Shown: positions 1 to 6,925 of the stretch, in pieces
Layout: each line of letters starts with the position of its first letter
How positions within the stretch are numbered: position 1 is the stretch's first letter
From: an uncultured Collinsella sp.
Lineage (GTDB): Bacteria > Actinomycetota > Coriobacteriia > Coriobacteriales > Coriobacteriaceae
Reading direction: 5' to 3'
Assembly: GCA_934654775.1 (NCBI GenBank)
Contig: CAKUGR010000015.1
Coordinates: forward strand, 1 to 47,298
Length of the DNA: 47,298 nucleotides
The notes under the pieces: generated by a model
The model's input: the letters and a program-made list of their open reading frames with translations, nothing else
Databases searched by the model: none
What the model was told of the DNA's origin: nothing
Translations under genes and position numbers: made by a program

Positions 1-62
1 TGTGGCACCCCGAGCCCGCGGAAAGAAGCTGCGACGCGGGGGAGGCGACCCCAATGGCTTTC

Positions 63-176
63 TCATATCGTCTTTTGCTTCGTACGCTGCTTAAGTGCCT
101 CGGAAAGTCCGATAAGCGCCGTGAGGAGCGAGACCAAAGCGGTCAGGAGCTTCACGAAATCAATCAGATCGGTCAT
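63..176 (-). CDS. Small hydrophobic membrane peptide, type I toxin-like (37 aa)
   Basis: A 37-codon frame starting ATGACCGATCTG and ending TGA. A strong GGGAGG ribosome site lies 8 nt upstream of this ATG; the in-frame ATG two codons earlier is too close to it. The peptide starts with a short acidic segment (MTDLIDFVK), has one hydrophobic helix at about residues 7-26 (LLTALVSLLTALIGL) and a basic tail (KQRTKQK). That layout of short N-terminus, single membrane span and charged tail is typical of type I toxin and holin-like peptides that act at the inner membrane. The leader can form a short hairpin covering the ribosome site. No antisense RNA was demonstrated. The family assignment rests on architecture only; a non-toxic small membrane protein is possible. 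Confidence 0.55.
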   Translation of the reverse strand: MTDLIDFVKLLTALVSLLTALIGLSEALKQRTKQKTI

Positions 177-184
177 GGGCATCA

Positions 185-202
185 CCTCCCGTCGCATGGA
201 GG
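185..202 (-). promoter_or_regulatory. Hairpin covering the ribosome site of the small peptide
   Basis: On the minus strand CCTCC (202-198) can pair with GGAGG (189-185), the ribosome site of the peptide, across an 8-nt loop. A 5-bp all-strong stem over the ribosome site is a common way type I toxin mRNAs are kept silent. A possible -10 (TAGAAT, minus strand, 246-241) with a weak -35 (TTCGTA, 18-bp spacer) would start the transcript about 60 nt before the ATG. Confidence 0.35.
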
Positions 203-447
203 GCGCTGCCCGGCACATGGAACTGCCGTCAACAACTGCCATTCTATCAAAGCGCGGTCATAAATACGAATATATGTTCGCTTGTAATGGCGCAACGGGC
301 TGATGCTCTTTTGGGACTACCCAAACAGCGTGCAAGCAACGCGCGTGGCATTGCGTCCCGCCTTCATGTCCGCACGAGCGCCTATCCTTACGGCAATGTA
401 GCCGCTTATGCAACAAGCGGCAGGCAACGGAGAGAGAGGCCATAACC

Positions 448-1182
448 GTGTCAGCTGAAAAGACGCCGTGTATCTCGGCTATCGATACGACGAACTTTGC
501 GCGTCAGATCGTGCTGGACCTTGAGTTTGCGCCGGTGCCAAAGCAACGCCAGCGCCGTGGACTGCGCAACGAGATTATCGAGGTCGGCGCCGTTAAGCTC
601 GATTACCACGGCAACGTTATGGGCGAGTTCTCGCAGTTTGTGCAGACGGAATTTACCGAAGGCGTTGCGTTTCCCGTCTGCGAGCTTACGGGGATATCGG
701 CCGTGGACACCGCGATGGCCGATCCTCTCTACATGGTGATCAAAAGGCTCGGCGATTGGGTCGGTCGCTACTCCGCCCAGATAGTTTGCTGGAGCGGGAC
801 GGATCGTCGACAGCTTTTGACCGAGTGCCAGGCAAAGCGCATCGGCCTTTCCGCATTTCCTACGGACTGGGCTGACCTGCAGGCGTTTTACACCTCGATT
901 ATGGACGTGGGCAGCCACGGGCGCGTCTCGTTGGGCGACGCGGCAATGTGGTTTGGCATCGAGTTTGATGAGTCGACGGGCCACGCCCACAGCGCTCTGG
1001 CCGATGCGCGCGTAACCGCCAAGTTGCTCAAGCAGGCGATGGACGGGGAGTACCGCGTGAGTCCGCGCGCCCAGGAGATCCGCCAGCGATGGGGGATGGG
1101 CGAGCGACCCCAGACGCGCGTTTCCAGCAAGTGCCCCGAGCTGGGCGACCTGCTGCTGAAGCTGAAGGCGGAGGGGAGGTAG
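448..1182 (+). CDS. DEDD-family 3'-5' exonuclease (RNase T / DNA pol III epsilon-like)
   Basis: A 244-aa protein with GTG start after an AGAGAGAGG ribosome site. An N-terminal strand carries VLDLEF, with the metal-binding Asp and Glu of exonuclease motif I at about D24 and E26. NEIIEVGAVKLD follows, as in epsilon-type exonucleases. Motif III is HAHSALADAR near residues 178-187, giving the His and Asp of the DEDDh type. The last 45 residues are basic and poorly conserved. There is no polymerase or helicase domain, so this is a stand-alone exonuclease. It probably trims single-stranded or structured nucleic acid ends in the cytoplasm; substrate unknown. It is monocistronic, and the next gene reads toward it. 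Confidence 0.8.
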   Translation: MSAEKTPCISAIDTTNFARQIVLDLEFAPVPKQRQRRGLRNEIIEVGAVKLDYHGNVMGEFSQFVQTEFTEGVAFPVCELTGISAVDTAMADPLYMVIKRLGDWVGRYSAQIVCWSGTDRRQLLTECQAKRIGLSAFPTDWADLQAFYTSIMDVGSHGRVSLGDAAMWFGIEFDESTGHAHSALADARVTAKLLKQAMDGEYRVSPRAQEIRQRWGMGERPQTRVSSKCPELGDLLLKLKAEGR

Positions 1183-1291
1183 GCCTTTTGAGAACGCCAT
1201 TCGGTTTGGCGTGGCGGGGCTGTAAGCGCGACTCCGCCCTGCTGTTTGAATCGAAGCGTTAACCAGTATGACGAGCTGTCTGGTCTGTCTC

Positions 1292-1714
1292 CTACACCTC
1301 CGCAATCCCACACGCCGTACTCAACAGCTCGTACTCCCTTTTGCTCCACTGGTGCAGCTCCGCTGCTTCGACGGCATCGCGGCACAGGTCCAGAAACACC
1401 TCGGCTCCCTCGCAGAAGCACTCGCGGACAAAGGCTCCCGAACCGTCTGCGACACACACGCCGTCGGCAAACAGCTTCCAGCTCGACGGCTCGCGCGAGT
1501 CGTCTCCAAGCAGCTTGATCTTCAACACATGTGGATTGCCAGCAGCACAAAGCTCTTTCTCGAGCTTCTGCACCGTAAAGCGCATCTGGTGGGAGAGGCT
1601 GCTCTTGACCATGGCCGAGGCATAGCCGTTCGGCTTGTCCAGAAGATGCATGTGATTCGGTTTGACGACAAGGTTGTGGAAGTTGCGGTCATCGCGCACA
1701 GAGAAATTGTCCAT
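1292..1714 (-). CDS. Hypothetical protein (140 aa)
   Basis: The start MDNFSVRDDRN is chosen because GAAAGGAG lies just upstream of the ATG at 1714; the frame stays open further upstream but without a ribosome site. The protein is soluble, slightly acidic and cysteine-containing, ending in STACGIAEV. I do not recognise the family. The stretch PNHMHLL resembles the HxH motif of IS200/RAYT transposases, but the rest does not fit. The gene is transcribed away from the DUF4143 ATPase gene, with its own promoter about 130 bp upstream and a 5' leader hairpin. Confidence 0.55.
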   Translation of the reverse strand: MDNFSVRDDRNFHNLVVKPNHMHLLDKPNGYASAMVKSSLSHQMRFTVQKLEKELCAAGNPHVLKIKLLGDDSREPSSWKLFADGVCVADGSGAFVRECFCEGAEVFLDLCRDAVEAAELHQWSKREYELLSTACGIAEV

Positions 1715-1813
1715 ATAGACTCCTTTCATCGATGTTGGCAGGGCCACCGTGCCTCTTGGCCGGTTGGCGTCGGGATCGTGGAGCCAACTCTCTACCCCGA
1801 CTCTGGATAAAAC

Positions 1814-1834
1814 GTGCCCGCTCCTTGCGGGCAC
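1814..1834 (-). promoter_or_regulatory. Leader hairpin at the predicted transcript start
   Basis: A perfect 8-bp stem (GTGCCCGC / GCGGGCAC, 5-nt loop) followed on the minus strand by GTTTTATCC. It sits exactly where the transcript of the 1292-1714 gene should begin. It could stabilise the 5' end or act as a promoter-proximal attenuator. The U-tract is short, so termination would be inefficient. Confidence 0.4.
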
Positions 1835-1839
1835 GATGG

Positions 1840-1869
1840 AGTCTATCAGCGCGCGCGGACACAAATCAA
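1840..1869 (-). promoter_or_regulatory. Promoter of the 1292-1714 gene
   Basis: On the minus strand TTGATT (1869-1864), an 18-bp spacer and TAGACT (1845-1840). It resembles a sigma-70-type promoter and would start transcription near 1833. Assigned by pattern only. Confidence 0.45.
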
Positions 1870-1931
1870 GCGCGCTTGCGAAATGACGTGCAAGCGACGC
1901 TTGATTGCGCGGCAATTATTCAGCTTAAATT

Positions 1932-2042
1932 CGGAAAAGTGTCAAAATCGGCCGTAAGAAAGTACGGAAAAGTGTCGTAATAAATACTTTAGAACTTCGA
2001 AAAAGTGTCGAAATAAGCACCCAACAACCTCGGAAAAGTGTA
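1932..2042 (+). repeat. Four 12-bp direct repeats at an exact 33-bp period (operator array)
   Basis: The motif CGGAAAAGTGTC starts at 1932, 1965, 1998 (one change, CGAAAAAGTGTC) and 2031 (last base changed). Every step is exactly 33 bp, about three helical turns, while the intervening sequence is not conserved. The last copy ends next to TATTCT (2041-2046), a candidate -10 for the ATPase gene that starts at 2081. The spacing places all copies on one face of the DNA, as for a cooperatively bound regulator. This array fills much of the 366-bp gap between the divergent genes. Confidence 0.75.
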
Positions 2043-2080
2043 TTCTAGTGCTAAAACAGCACGTAATAAGGGGTCCGCTT

Positions 2081-3403
2081 ATGCTGCAGAGAAAAGCGAA
2101 AGCACAGTTTGAATCTTGGCTTGCCTCGTCGCCTAACAAGGCTCTTTTGGTCAAGGGCGCCCGACAGGTAGGAAAGTCATATTTGGTCAACGTCTTTGCA
2201 AATGAATCGTTCGAAAATGTCGTGACGTTCGACCTTATCGCCGACGCATCCGTGCGCGATTCGTTTTTGGCGGCGAAAAGTGCGGACGACCTGCTCATGC
2301 GCATGTCTATCGCTGCGACGCAGCCGATGGTTGCGAACAAGACCGTCGTGGTTATCGACGAGGTGCAGCGATGCCCCAACGTGGTGACGTTTATCAAATA
2401 CCTGGTCCAGCGCGGCGACTTTCGATACATCCTTACCGGATCGCTCCTTGGCGTTGAGCTCGAGGGCATCGATTCCCTGCCGGTGGGGTATGTCGAGCAG
2501 GTCCAGATGTACCCGCTCGACTTTGAGGAGTTTTGCTGGGCAAATGGCGTTGGTACCAGCGTGTTTGACATGCTCAGAGGCTGTCTAAAGGATGAGGGGG
2601 AGCTCCCTGGCTACCTGTATGACCGCTTGCTCGATCTGTTCCATCAGTATGTGGTGGTGGGAGGCATGCCCGACGCGGTCAATTCCTTCTTGGCGACGCG
2701 CAATGTCGACGAGGTTCGAAACATCCACCGCGATCTTCACGCCCTGTATCGCGATGACATCGCAAAGTACGCTCCGCCCGAGCTACGCTTGGTTATTCGC
2801 GATATCTACGATTTGATTCCCAGCGAGGCTGGCTCCAAAAACAAGCGATTCAAGCTGTCGTCGATTAACGGCGTCAAACGTTTTTCGCAGGTGACAGATC
2901 ATTTTCTCTGGTTGTCGGAGGCAGGCGTTGCGCTTCCCGTGTATAACGTAACGGCGCCCGTGGCACCCCTTTTATTGGGGGAGCAGCGAAATCTATTTAA
3001 GCTGTTTTACCTGGACACCGGAATGCTTATGTCGTCGTATTCCAAAAGGGTCGCTCAAGGCGTTTTTGATGGAGAGGCAGAAGACGCCTTTGGCATGAAC
3101 ATGGGGGCGGCGTTTGAGGGCTTCGTTGCCCAAGAGCTCAAAGCTCATGGATTTAGATTGCGCTACTTTACATCGAAAAAGGTCGGCGAGCTCGATTTTG
3201 TTGAGGAGACGCTCGATGGGGAAGTGCTTGCTATCGAGGTCAAATCGGGCAAGAGCTTTAAGTCCCACGCGGCGCTCGATAACGCACTGGCAACGAAGGG
3301 CTACGGAATCGAGCACGCCCTGGTACTTGCGGAATGTAATCTTCACCGCGATGGTTACGTGCTGTATCTGCCCATCTTTATGGCGGGGCTTTTGGAGCCG
3401 TAA
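2081..3403 (+). CDS. AAA_14 / DUF4143 family ATPase
   Basis: A 440-aa protein. ATG at 2081 has AAGGGG upstream; the in-frame GTG at 2048 has no ribosome site. The N-terminal P-loop domain has Walker A GARQVGKS (residues 26-33), Walker B VVVIDE (about 89-94) and a sensor-like ILTGS. The C-terminal DUF4143 part carries FEGFVAQEL and a nuclease-like GELDF...AIEVKSGK, the D/E-xK pattern of PD-(D/E)xK folds. This family is widespread in gut bacteria, often in several copies and near mobile genes; its biochemical role is not settled. The gene stands alone behind the 33-bp repeat array, which suggests autoregulation or a dedicated repressor. Confidence 0.85.
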   Translation: MLQRKAKAQFESWLASSPNKALLVKGARQVGKSYLVNVFANESFENVVTFDLIADASVRDSFLAAKSADDLLMRMSIAATQPMVANKTVVVIDEVQRCPNVVTFIKYLVQRGDFRYILTGSLLGVELEGIDSLPVGYVEQVQMYPLDFEEFCWANGVGTSVFDMLRGCLKDEGELPGYLYDRLLDLFHQYVVVGGMPDAVNSFLATRNVDEVRNIHRDLHALYRDDIAKYAPPELRLVIRDIYDLIPSEAGSKNKRFKLSSINGVKRFSQVTDHFLWLSEAGVALPVYNVTAPVAPLLLGEQRNLFKLFYLDTGMLMSSYSKRVAQGVFDGEAEDAFGMNMGAAFEGFVAQELKAHGFRLRYFTSKKVGELDFVEETLDGEVLAIEVKSGKSFKSHAALDNALATKGYGIEHALVLAECNLHRDGYVLYLPIFMAGLLEP

Positions 3404-3440
3404 CGTGCCACCGGCTCTTCCGGCCCTCCCTCAACCCTCG

Positions 3441-4427
3441 CTACTCGTCGTCTTCGTCGTTGGGGTCGCCCTTGAGGGTGTTGATGTCCAGGTACTGGTT
3501 GTCGTCCTCCGCTTTCTGCGTTGCCGATTCGGACGCGGTGGGGCCGCGGAATAGCTGGAATCCCTCAAACGCGATCACGCCGAGCAGAGCGATGATGATG
3601 GCGATAAAGACAACCTTTGCCGCCTGCGAAAACTCCGAAAAGCGCGGCGGTTCTTCTTCGGTGTGGTAATCGGCAGCGCGCTCATCATCGGTGCCGTGGG
3701 TATACGACGATGCCGAGGCTGCCTTTACGCTCGTTTGGTTGTAATCGGGAGCGGGCGTGGCGGCAAATGGGTCGCGAGAATAGCCGCTCGACGTTTGACC
3801 GTAATCCTCGGTTTCGATGCGGCTGGCGCGAGGCTGTTTCCTCGGGCGGTTGTCGTATGCGGAGTCGCGTTCCTCGGCAGCCGCAAACAGGGGGTTTACC
3901 GGAATGTCGAGCGCCGGCATGCCGCCCGAGGTCTCGTCCAGATCTGCCGCCGCCCAGGAATCAAAGGCAAACTGGCGGTTGGAAAGATCATCCAGATCCA
4001 TGACAGGCGGCTCGAGCCCGGGCTCAGGAGCCGTGTATGCCGACCGCTGCGGGACAGCGTAGCGAATCGCGCTGTCTGCCGTGGGGCGCCGTGCCGCTGC
4101 AGCGAGAAACGCCGCCGTCTCGGACGGATCGCTAGCAGGGCGGGATGCAGGGGCGGCTTTACGCGTTGCCTGCATGATGGGGCGGGTGGCAAAGTCGTCC
4201 GCGGGCACGGATGCCGGCGCGGGCGTGGCAAAAGGTGCGGGCTTTGCACTTGTCGGGCGAGTTCCGCCGCCCATGAGTTCCTCGGCGGTCCAGGGGCGGT
4301 CGCTCATCACGTCGTCGAGGCTCAGCGCAAACAGGCCCTCTTCGCCCTCGTCAAACGCGTGTTTCGCATGCCTGGCGCCAGAAGCGGTGCCTCCGCGGCC
4401 GTTGCGTGATGCGTTGCTCGACCCCAT
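3441..4427 (-). CDS. Hypothetical single-span membrane protein, disordered N-terminal part
   Basis: A 328-aa protein. The ATG at 4427 is preferred over one 11 codons upstream because AAAGGA precedes it and a TATAAT (minus strand, 4468-4463) overlaps the upstream start. About 240 residues are low-complexity, rich in A, P, S, D and E. One membrane helix (VVFIAIIIALLGVIAF) follows near residue 275, then a short acidic tail ending NDEDDE. The topology suggests a large cytoplasmic disordered region anchored near its C-terminus. No enzyme motif is visible. Family not recognised; a role in cell envelope or division scaffolding would be a guess. Confidence 0.65.
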   Translation of the reverse strand: MGSSNASRNGRGGTASGARHAKHAFDEGEEGLFALSLDDVMSDRPWTAEELMGGGTRPTSAKPAPFATPAPASVPADDFATRPIMQATRKAAPASRPASDPSETAAFLAAAARRPTADSAIRYAVPQRSAYTAPEPGLEPPVMDLDDLSNRQFAFDSWAAADLDETSGGMPALDIPVNPLFAAAEERDSAYDNRPRKQPRASRIETEDYGQTSSGYSRDPFAATPAPDYNQTSVKAASASSYTHGTDDERAADYHTEEEPPRFSEFSQAAKVVFIAIIIALLGVIAFEGFQLFRGPTASESATQKAEDDNQYLDINTLKGDPNDEDDE

Positions 4428-4549
4428 CTTGTTCCATCCTTTCGAAATACTCACATTCATCGATTATATGGAACTTGCCTTGCGGCCGACTCTCGGATTC
4501 GCGCATTCCAGAACTCGCGCCCAAAAGGGGAGGGATGCGGGCGCGCTGG

Positions 4550-5203
4550 CTATTTGTCGCCGGCGGCAGCCTTTGCCTCGTTGAGGTAGCTATAGAAGCT
4601 GTACTTAGAGATGCCAAAGAACTCGCAGGCGCGTTCGCTCGACTTGGAGATGAGGAAGGCGCCGCGGCGGTCGAGGTAGCCAATGGCACGGATGCGCTCG
4701 TCTTTGGTCATAAGGGCTGCAGGCTTGCCCACAAACTGTTCGCACTCGCGCAGCAGGTCTTCGAGGAGGTCGCCGATGTTTTTGGTAATGGGCTCGGGCT
4801 CGGTGTAGCCCGTGCCGCCGGTGCCGGTAAAGGCGTCGAGCGAGCGCTCAAAAGCCTTCATAAGCGTAATGTCAAAGTTAATGCCCAAAATGCCGACGGG
4901 CTTGCCCTCGTCGTTGCGGATAAAGATGGTCGAGGACTTGAGCAGCTTGCCATCGGCGGTTTTGGTGAGGTATGGCTCGCGGTCGTGCACGTCGGTGGTG
5001 CCATCGTGCATGGACTCAAGCACAATATGGCTGGGGCCGTCACCCAGCTTGCGCCCGCTGACGTGGCCGTTTTCGATCACTACGATGGAGTGGTCCACGT
5101 CCTCGGTTTCCAAGTCGTGGACGACGACTTCGCAGTTGGGGCCAAACTGGAGCGCCAGGCCGTGTGCAAGACGCTTGTAAAACTCAATCTGTGCGGGGGT
5201 CAT
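4550..5203 (-). CDS. YheO-like PAS / helix-turn-helix transcriptional regulator
   Basis: A 217-aa protein. The start MTPAQIEFYKRL follows AGGAAGG; an ATG ten codons upstream lacks a ribosome site. The N-terminal half matches the YheO-like PAS domain (CEVVVHDLE, SIVVIENGHVSGR, GILGINFD). The C-terminal HTH is of the HTH_22 type (ERIRAIGYLDRRGAFLISKS...FGISKYSFYSYL). Members sense small metabolites and control neighbouring catabolic or transport genes. It is divergent from dpaL with a 276-bp shared control region containing two symmetrical elements, so it most likely regulates the purine/diaminopropionate cluster and itself. The ligand is unknown. Confidence 0.85.
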   Translation of the reverse strand: MTPAQIEFYKRLAHGLALQFGPNCEVVVHDLETEDVDHSIVVIENGHVSGRKLGDGPSHIVLESMHDGTTDVHDREPYLTKTADGKLLKSSTIFIRNDEGKPVGILGINFDITLMKAFERSLDAFTGTGGTGYTEPEPITKNIGDLLEDLLRECEQFVGKPAALMTKDERIRAIGYLDRRGAFLISKSSERACEFFGISKYSFYSYLNEAKAAAGDK

Positions 5204-5228
5204 GGGTGCCTTCCTAAAAATTAGTTTG

Positions 5229-5241
5229 GGCACACTGTGCC
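5229..5241. promoter_or_regulatory. Palindrome in the leader of the PAS regulator gene
   Basis: GGCACA-C-TGTGCC, a perfect 6+1+6 palindrome, lies 26 bp upstream of the regulator start codon. The position suits an autoregulatory operator. Inferred from symmetry and place only. Confidence 0.35.
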
Positions 5242-5342
5242 ATAAACCCCACTTGTTCGCAAATAACGAAAGCGTCGCTGCGTTATGTTACCGTTCGGCG
5301 GCGAAATAGTACCGATTACGGCAACAAACAATTTGTTAGGTT

Positions 5343-5393
5343 TGCCAATCAAAAAGTGTGATAGAACATTGCTAACAAACTTTTTGTTTGGCA
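5343..5393. promoter_or_regulatory. 15-bp inverted repeat upstream of dpaL
   Basis: The arm at 5343-5357 (TGCCAATCAAAAAGT) is repeated inverted at 5379-5393 with one mismatch, leaving a 21-bp spacer. The AT-rich region around it stands out from the coding DNA. It lies about 90 bp before the dpaL ATG and is the best candidate operator for the divergent PAS/HTH regulator. Confidence 0.5.
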
Positions 5394-5479
5394 TCCACAT
5401 AAAAGTTCAGCCGCATGAATGGGAACGGCTGAAACGCGTATGCGGGGGCCGGCAAGAGAGGACTTAAGGAGTTCACCGT

Positions 5480-6694
5480 ATGGCCGATAAGATCCAGTGG
5501 GCGGGCAACACGATGCCCAAGAGCGATGACAAGCACTTGGGAATCATGAGTCTCGACCACGTGAAGAAGGCCCGCGCCTTCCACCAGTCGTTCCCCCAGT
5601 ACACCGTCACTCCGCTTGCCCGCCTGGACGGCCAGGCTGCGCGCCTGGGCCTGTCCAACCTGTGCGTTAAGGATGAGAGCTATCGCTTTGGCCTCAACGC
5701 CTTTAAGGTTCTGGGTGGCTCGTTTGCCATGGCCAACTACATTGCCGACGAGACCGGCAAGGACGTTGCCGAGTGCACCTTCGATTACCTGACCTCCGAT
5801 CAGCTTGCCAAGGACTTTGGCCAGGCTACCTTCTTTACCGCCACCGACGGCAACCATGGCCGCGGCGTGGCATGGGCTGCGAACAAGCTGGGCCAGAAGG
5901 CCGTCGTGCACATGCCCAAGGGTTCCACCAAGCCCCGCTTCGATAACATCGCCGCCGAGGGCGCCACGGTGACCATCGAAGAGGTCAACTACGACGAGTG
6001 CGTGCGCATGGCCGCCGCCGAGGCCGATGCCTGCGAGCGCGGCGTCATCGTTCAGGACACCGCCTGGGAGGGCTACGAGAAGATTCCGTCCTGGATCATG
6101 GAGGGTTACGGCACCATGGCTTCCGAGGCTGCCGAGCAGCTGCGCGAGATGGCTATCAACCGCCCGACGCACGTCTTTGTCCAGGCTGGCGTAGGCTCGC
6201 TCGCCGGCGCCGTGGTGGGCTACTTCACCAACCTGTATCCCGATAACCCGCCCACCTTCGTCGTGGTCGAGTGCGCTCCTGCCGCCTGCCTGTACAAGGG
6301 CGCTGCCGCCGGCGACGGCGACCCGCGCATCGTGGACGGCGATATGCCCTCCATCATGGCCGGCTTGTGCTGCGGCGAGCCCAACATCCTGGGCTGGGAT
6401 ATCCTGCGCAACCACACCACCGCGTTCGTGTCCTGCCCCGACTGGGTCACCGCTCGCGGCATGCGTACCCTGGGCGCCCCCGAGAAGGGCGACCCGCGCG
6501 TCATCTCCGGCGAGTCCGGCGCAGTGACCACCGGCCTGGTCGAGACCCTCATGCTCGATCCCGAGTACGCCGAGCTCAAGGAGCTCATCGGCCTGGACAA
6601 GACGAGCTCCGTGCTCTGCTTCTCCACCGAGGGCGACACCGATCCGGATCAGTACCGTCGCATCGTTTGGGAGGGCGAGTACCCCACCTGCTAG
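5480..6694 (+). CDS. dpaL: 2,3-diaminopropionate ammonia-lyase (YgeX/DpaL)
   Basis: A 404-aa PLP enzyme of fold type II, close in length to E. coli YgeX (about 398 aa). It converts 2,3-diaminopropionate to pyruvate and two ammonia. The PLP lysine is in GLNAFKVLGG (K76). The glycine-rich cofactor loop and substrate residues appear in TATDGNHGRGVAW, PSIMAGLCCGEPN and ISGESGAVTTG. The start follows AAGGAG. It is first of the catabolic run dpaL-ygeY-ygeW-arcC. In gut anaerobes this set takes part in anaerobic urate and purine breakdown, where diaminopropionate is the last carbon intermediate. The product is assigned with high confidence; the purine role comes from context and literature on the homologous cluster. 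Confidence 0.95.
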   Translation: MADKIQWAGNTMPKSDDKHLGIMSLDHVKKARAFHQSFPQYTVTPLARLDGQAARLGLSNLCVKDESYRFGLNAFKVLGGSFAMANYIADETGKDVAECTFDYLTSDQLAKDFGQATFFTATDGNHGRGVAWAANKLGQKAVVHMPKGSTKPRFDNIAAEGATVTIEEVNYDECVRMAAAEADACERGVIVQDTAWEGYEKIPSWIMEGYGTMASEAAEQLREMAINRPTHVFVQAGVGSLAGAVVGYFTNLYPDNPPTFVVVECAPAACLYKGAAAGDGDPRIVDGDMPSIMAGLCCGEPNILGWDILRNHTTAFVSCPDWVTARGMRTLGAPEKGDPRVISGESGAVTTGLVETLMLDPEYAELKELIGLDKTSSVLCFSTEGDTDPDQYRRIVWEGEYPTC

Positions 6695-6700
6695 TACTGG

Positions 6701-6717
6701 GCGGCGCAACGCGCCGC
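6701..6717 (+). promoter_or_regulatory. GC hairpin just after dpaL
   Basis: GCGGCGC-AAC-GCGCCGC, a perfect 7-bp stem with a 3-nt loop, begins 7 bp after the dpaL stop. There is no U-tract, so it is more likely an mRNA 3' stabiliser or pause site than a terminator. Confidence 0.4.
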
Positions 6718-6767
6718 GCCAAATTTCTATCAGACCCCCTATGTCCTGCAGATGTATGAACTCGGGA

Positions 6768-6885
6768 GGCGGAGCGATACCTATTTGCTCCGTCGCGAGT
6801 TCCGCACGCAAAGGAAAGCACTTAATGTGCTTTCCGTCTTGCGCAGGACTGTCCGAGCAGCGGAGTAAATAGGTATCGCTCCGCC
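6768..6885. repeat. 118-bp near-palindromic element between dpaL and ygeY
   Basis: Two 25-bp arms (6768-6792 and 6861-6885) are inverted copies with a single mismatch. Inside them is a second perfect hairpin, GGAAAGCAC (6813-6821), loop TTAAT and GTGCTTTCC (6827-6835). The whole unit can fold as one long hairpin. It contains no gene and has the look of a small non-autonomous palindromic repeat; it may also separate dpaL and ygeY expression. Confidence 0.75.
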
Positions 6886-6925
6886 AACTCACAGGTAGTT
6901 TCCTTCAAATGAAAGGTTGACTGTA

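Noticed and set aside
1292..1714. IS200/RAYT-type transposase because of PNHMHLL
   Set aside because: The catalytic tyrosine helix and the rest of the family pattern are missing; the short match is likely chance.
1715..1813. T-box-like GGTGGCCCTGCC in the leader of the 1292-1714 gene
   Set aside because: The match to the T-box core is poor and the gene is not a synthetase or amino acid transporter.
1932..2042. The 33-bp periodic repeats as a small CRISPR array
   Set aside because: The conserved unit is only 12 bp, it is not palindromic, the spacers are short and AT-rich, there are no cas genes, and it sits on a promoter.
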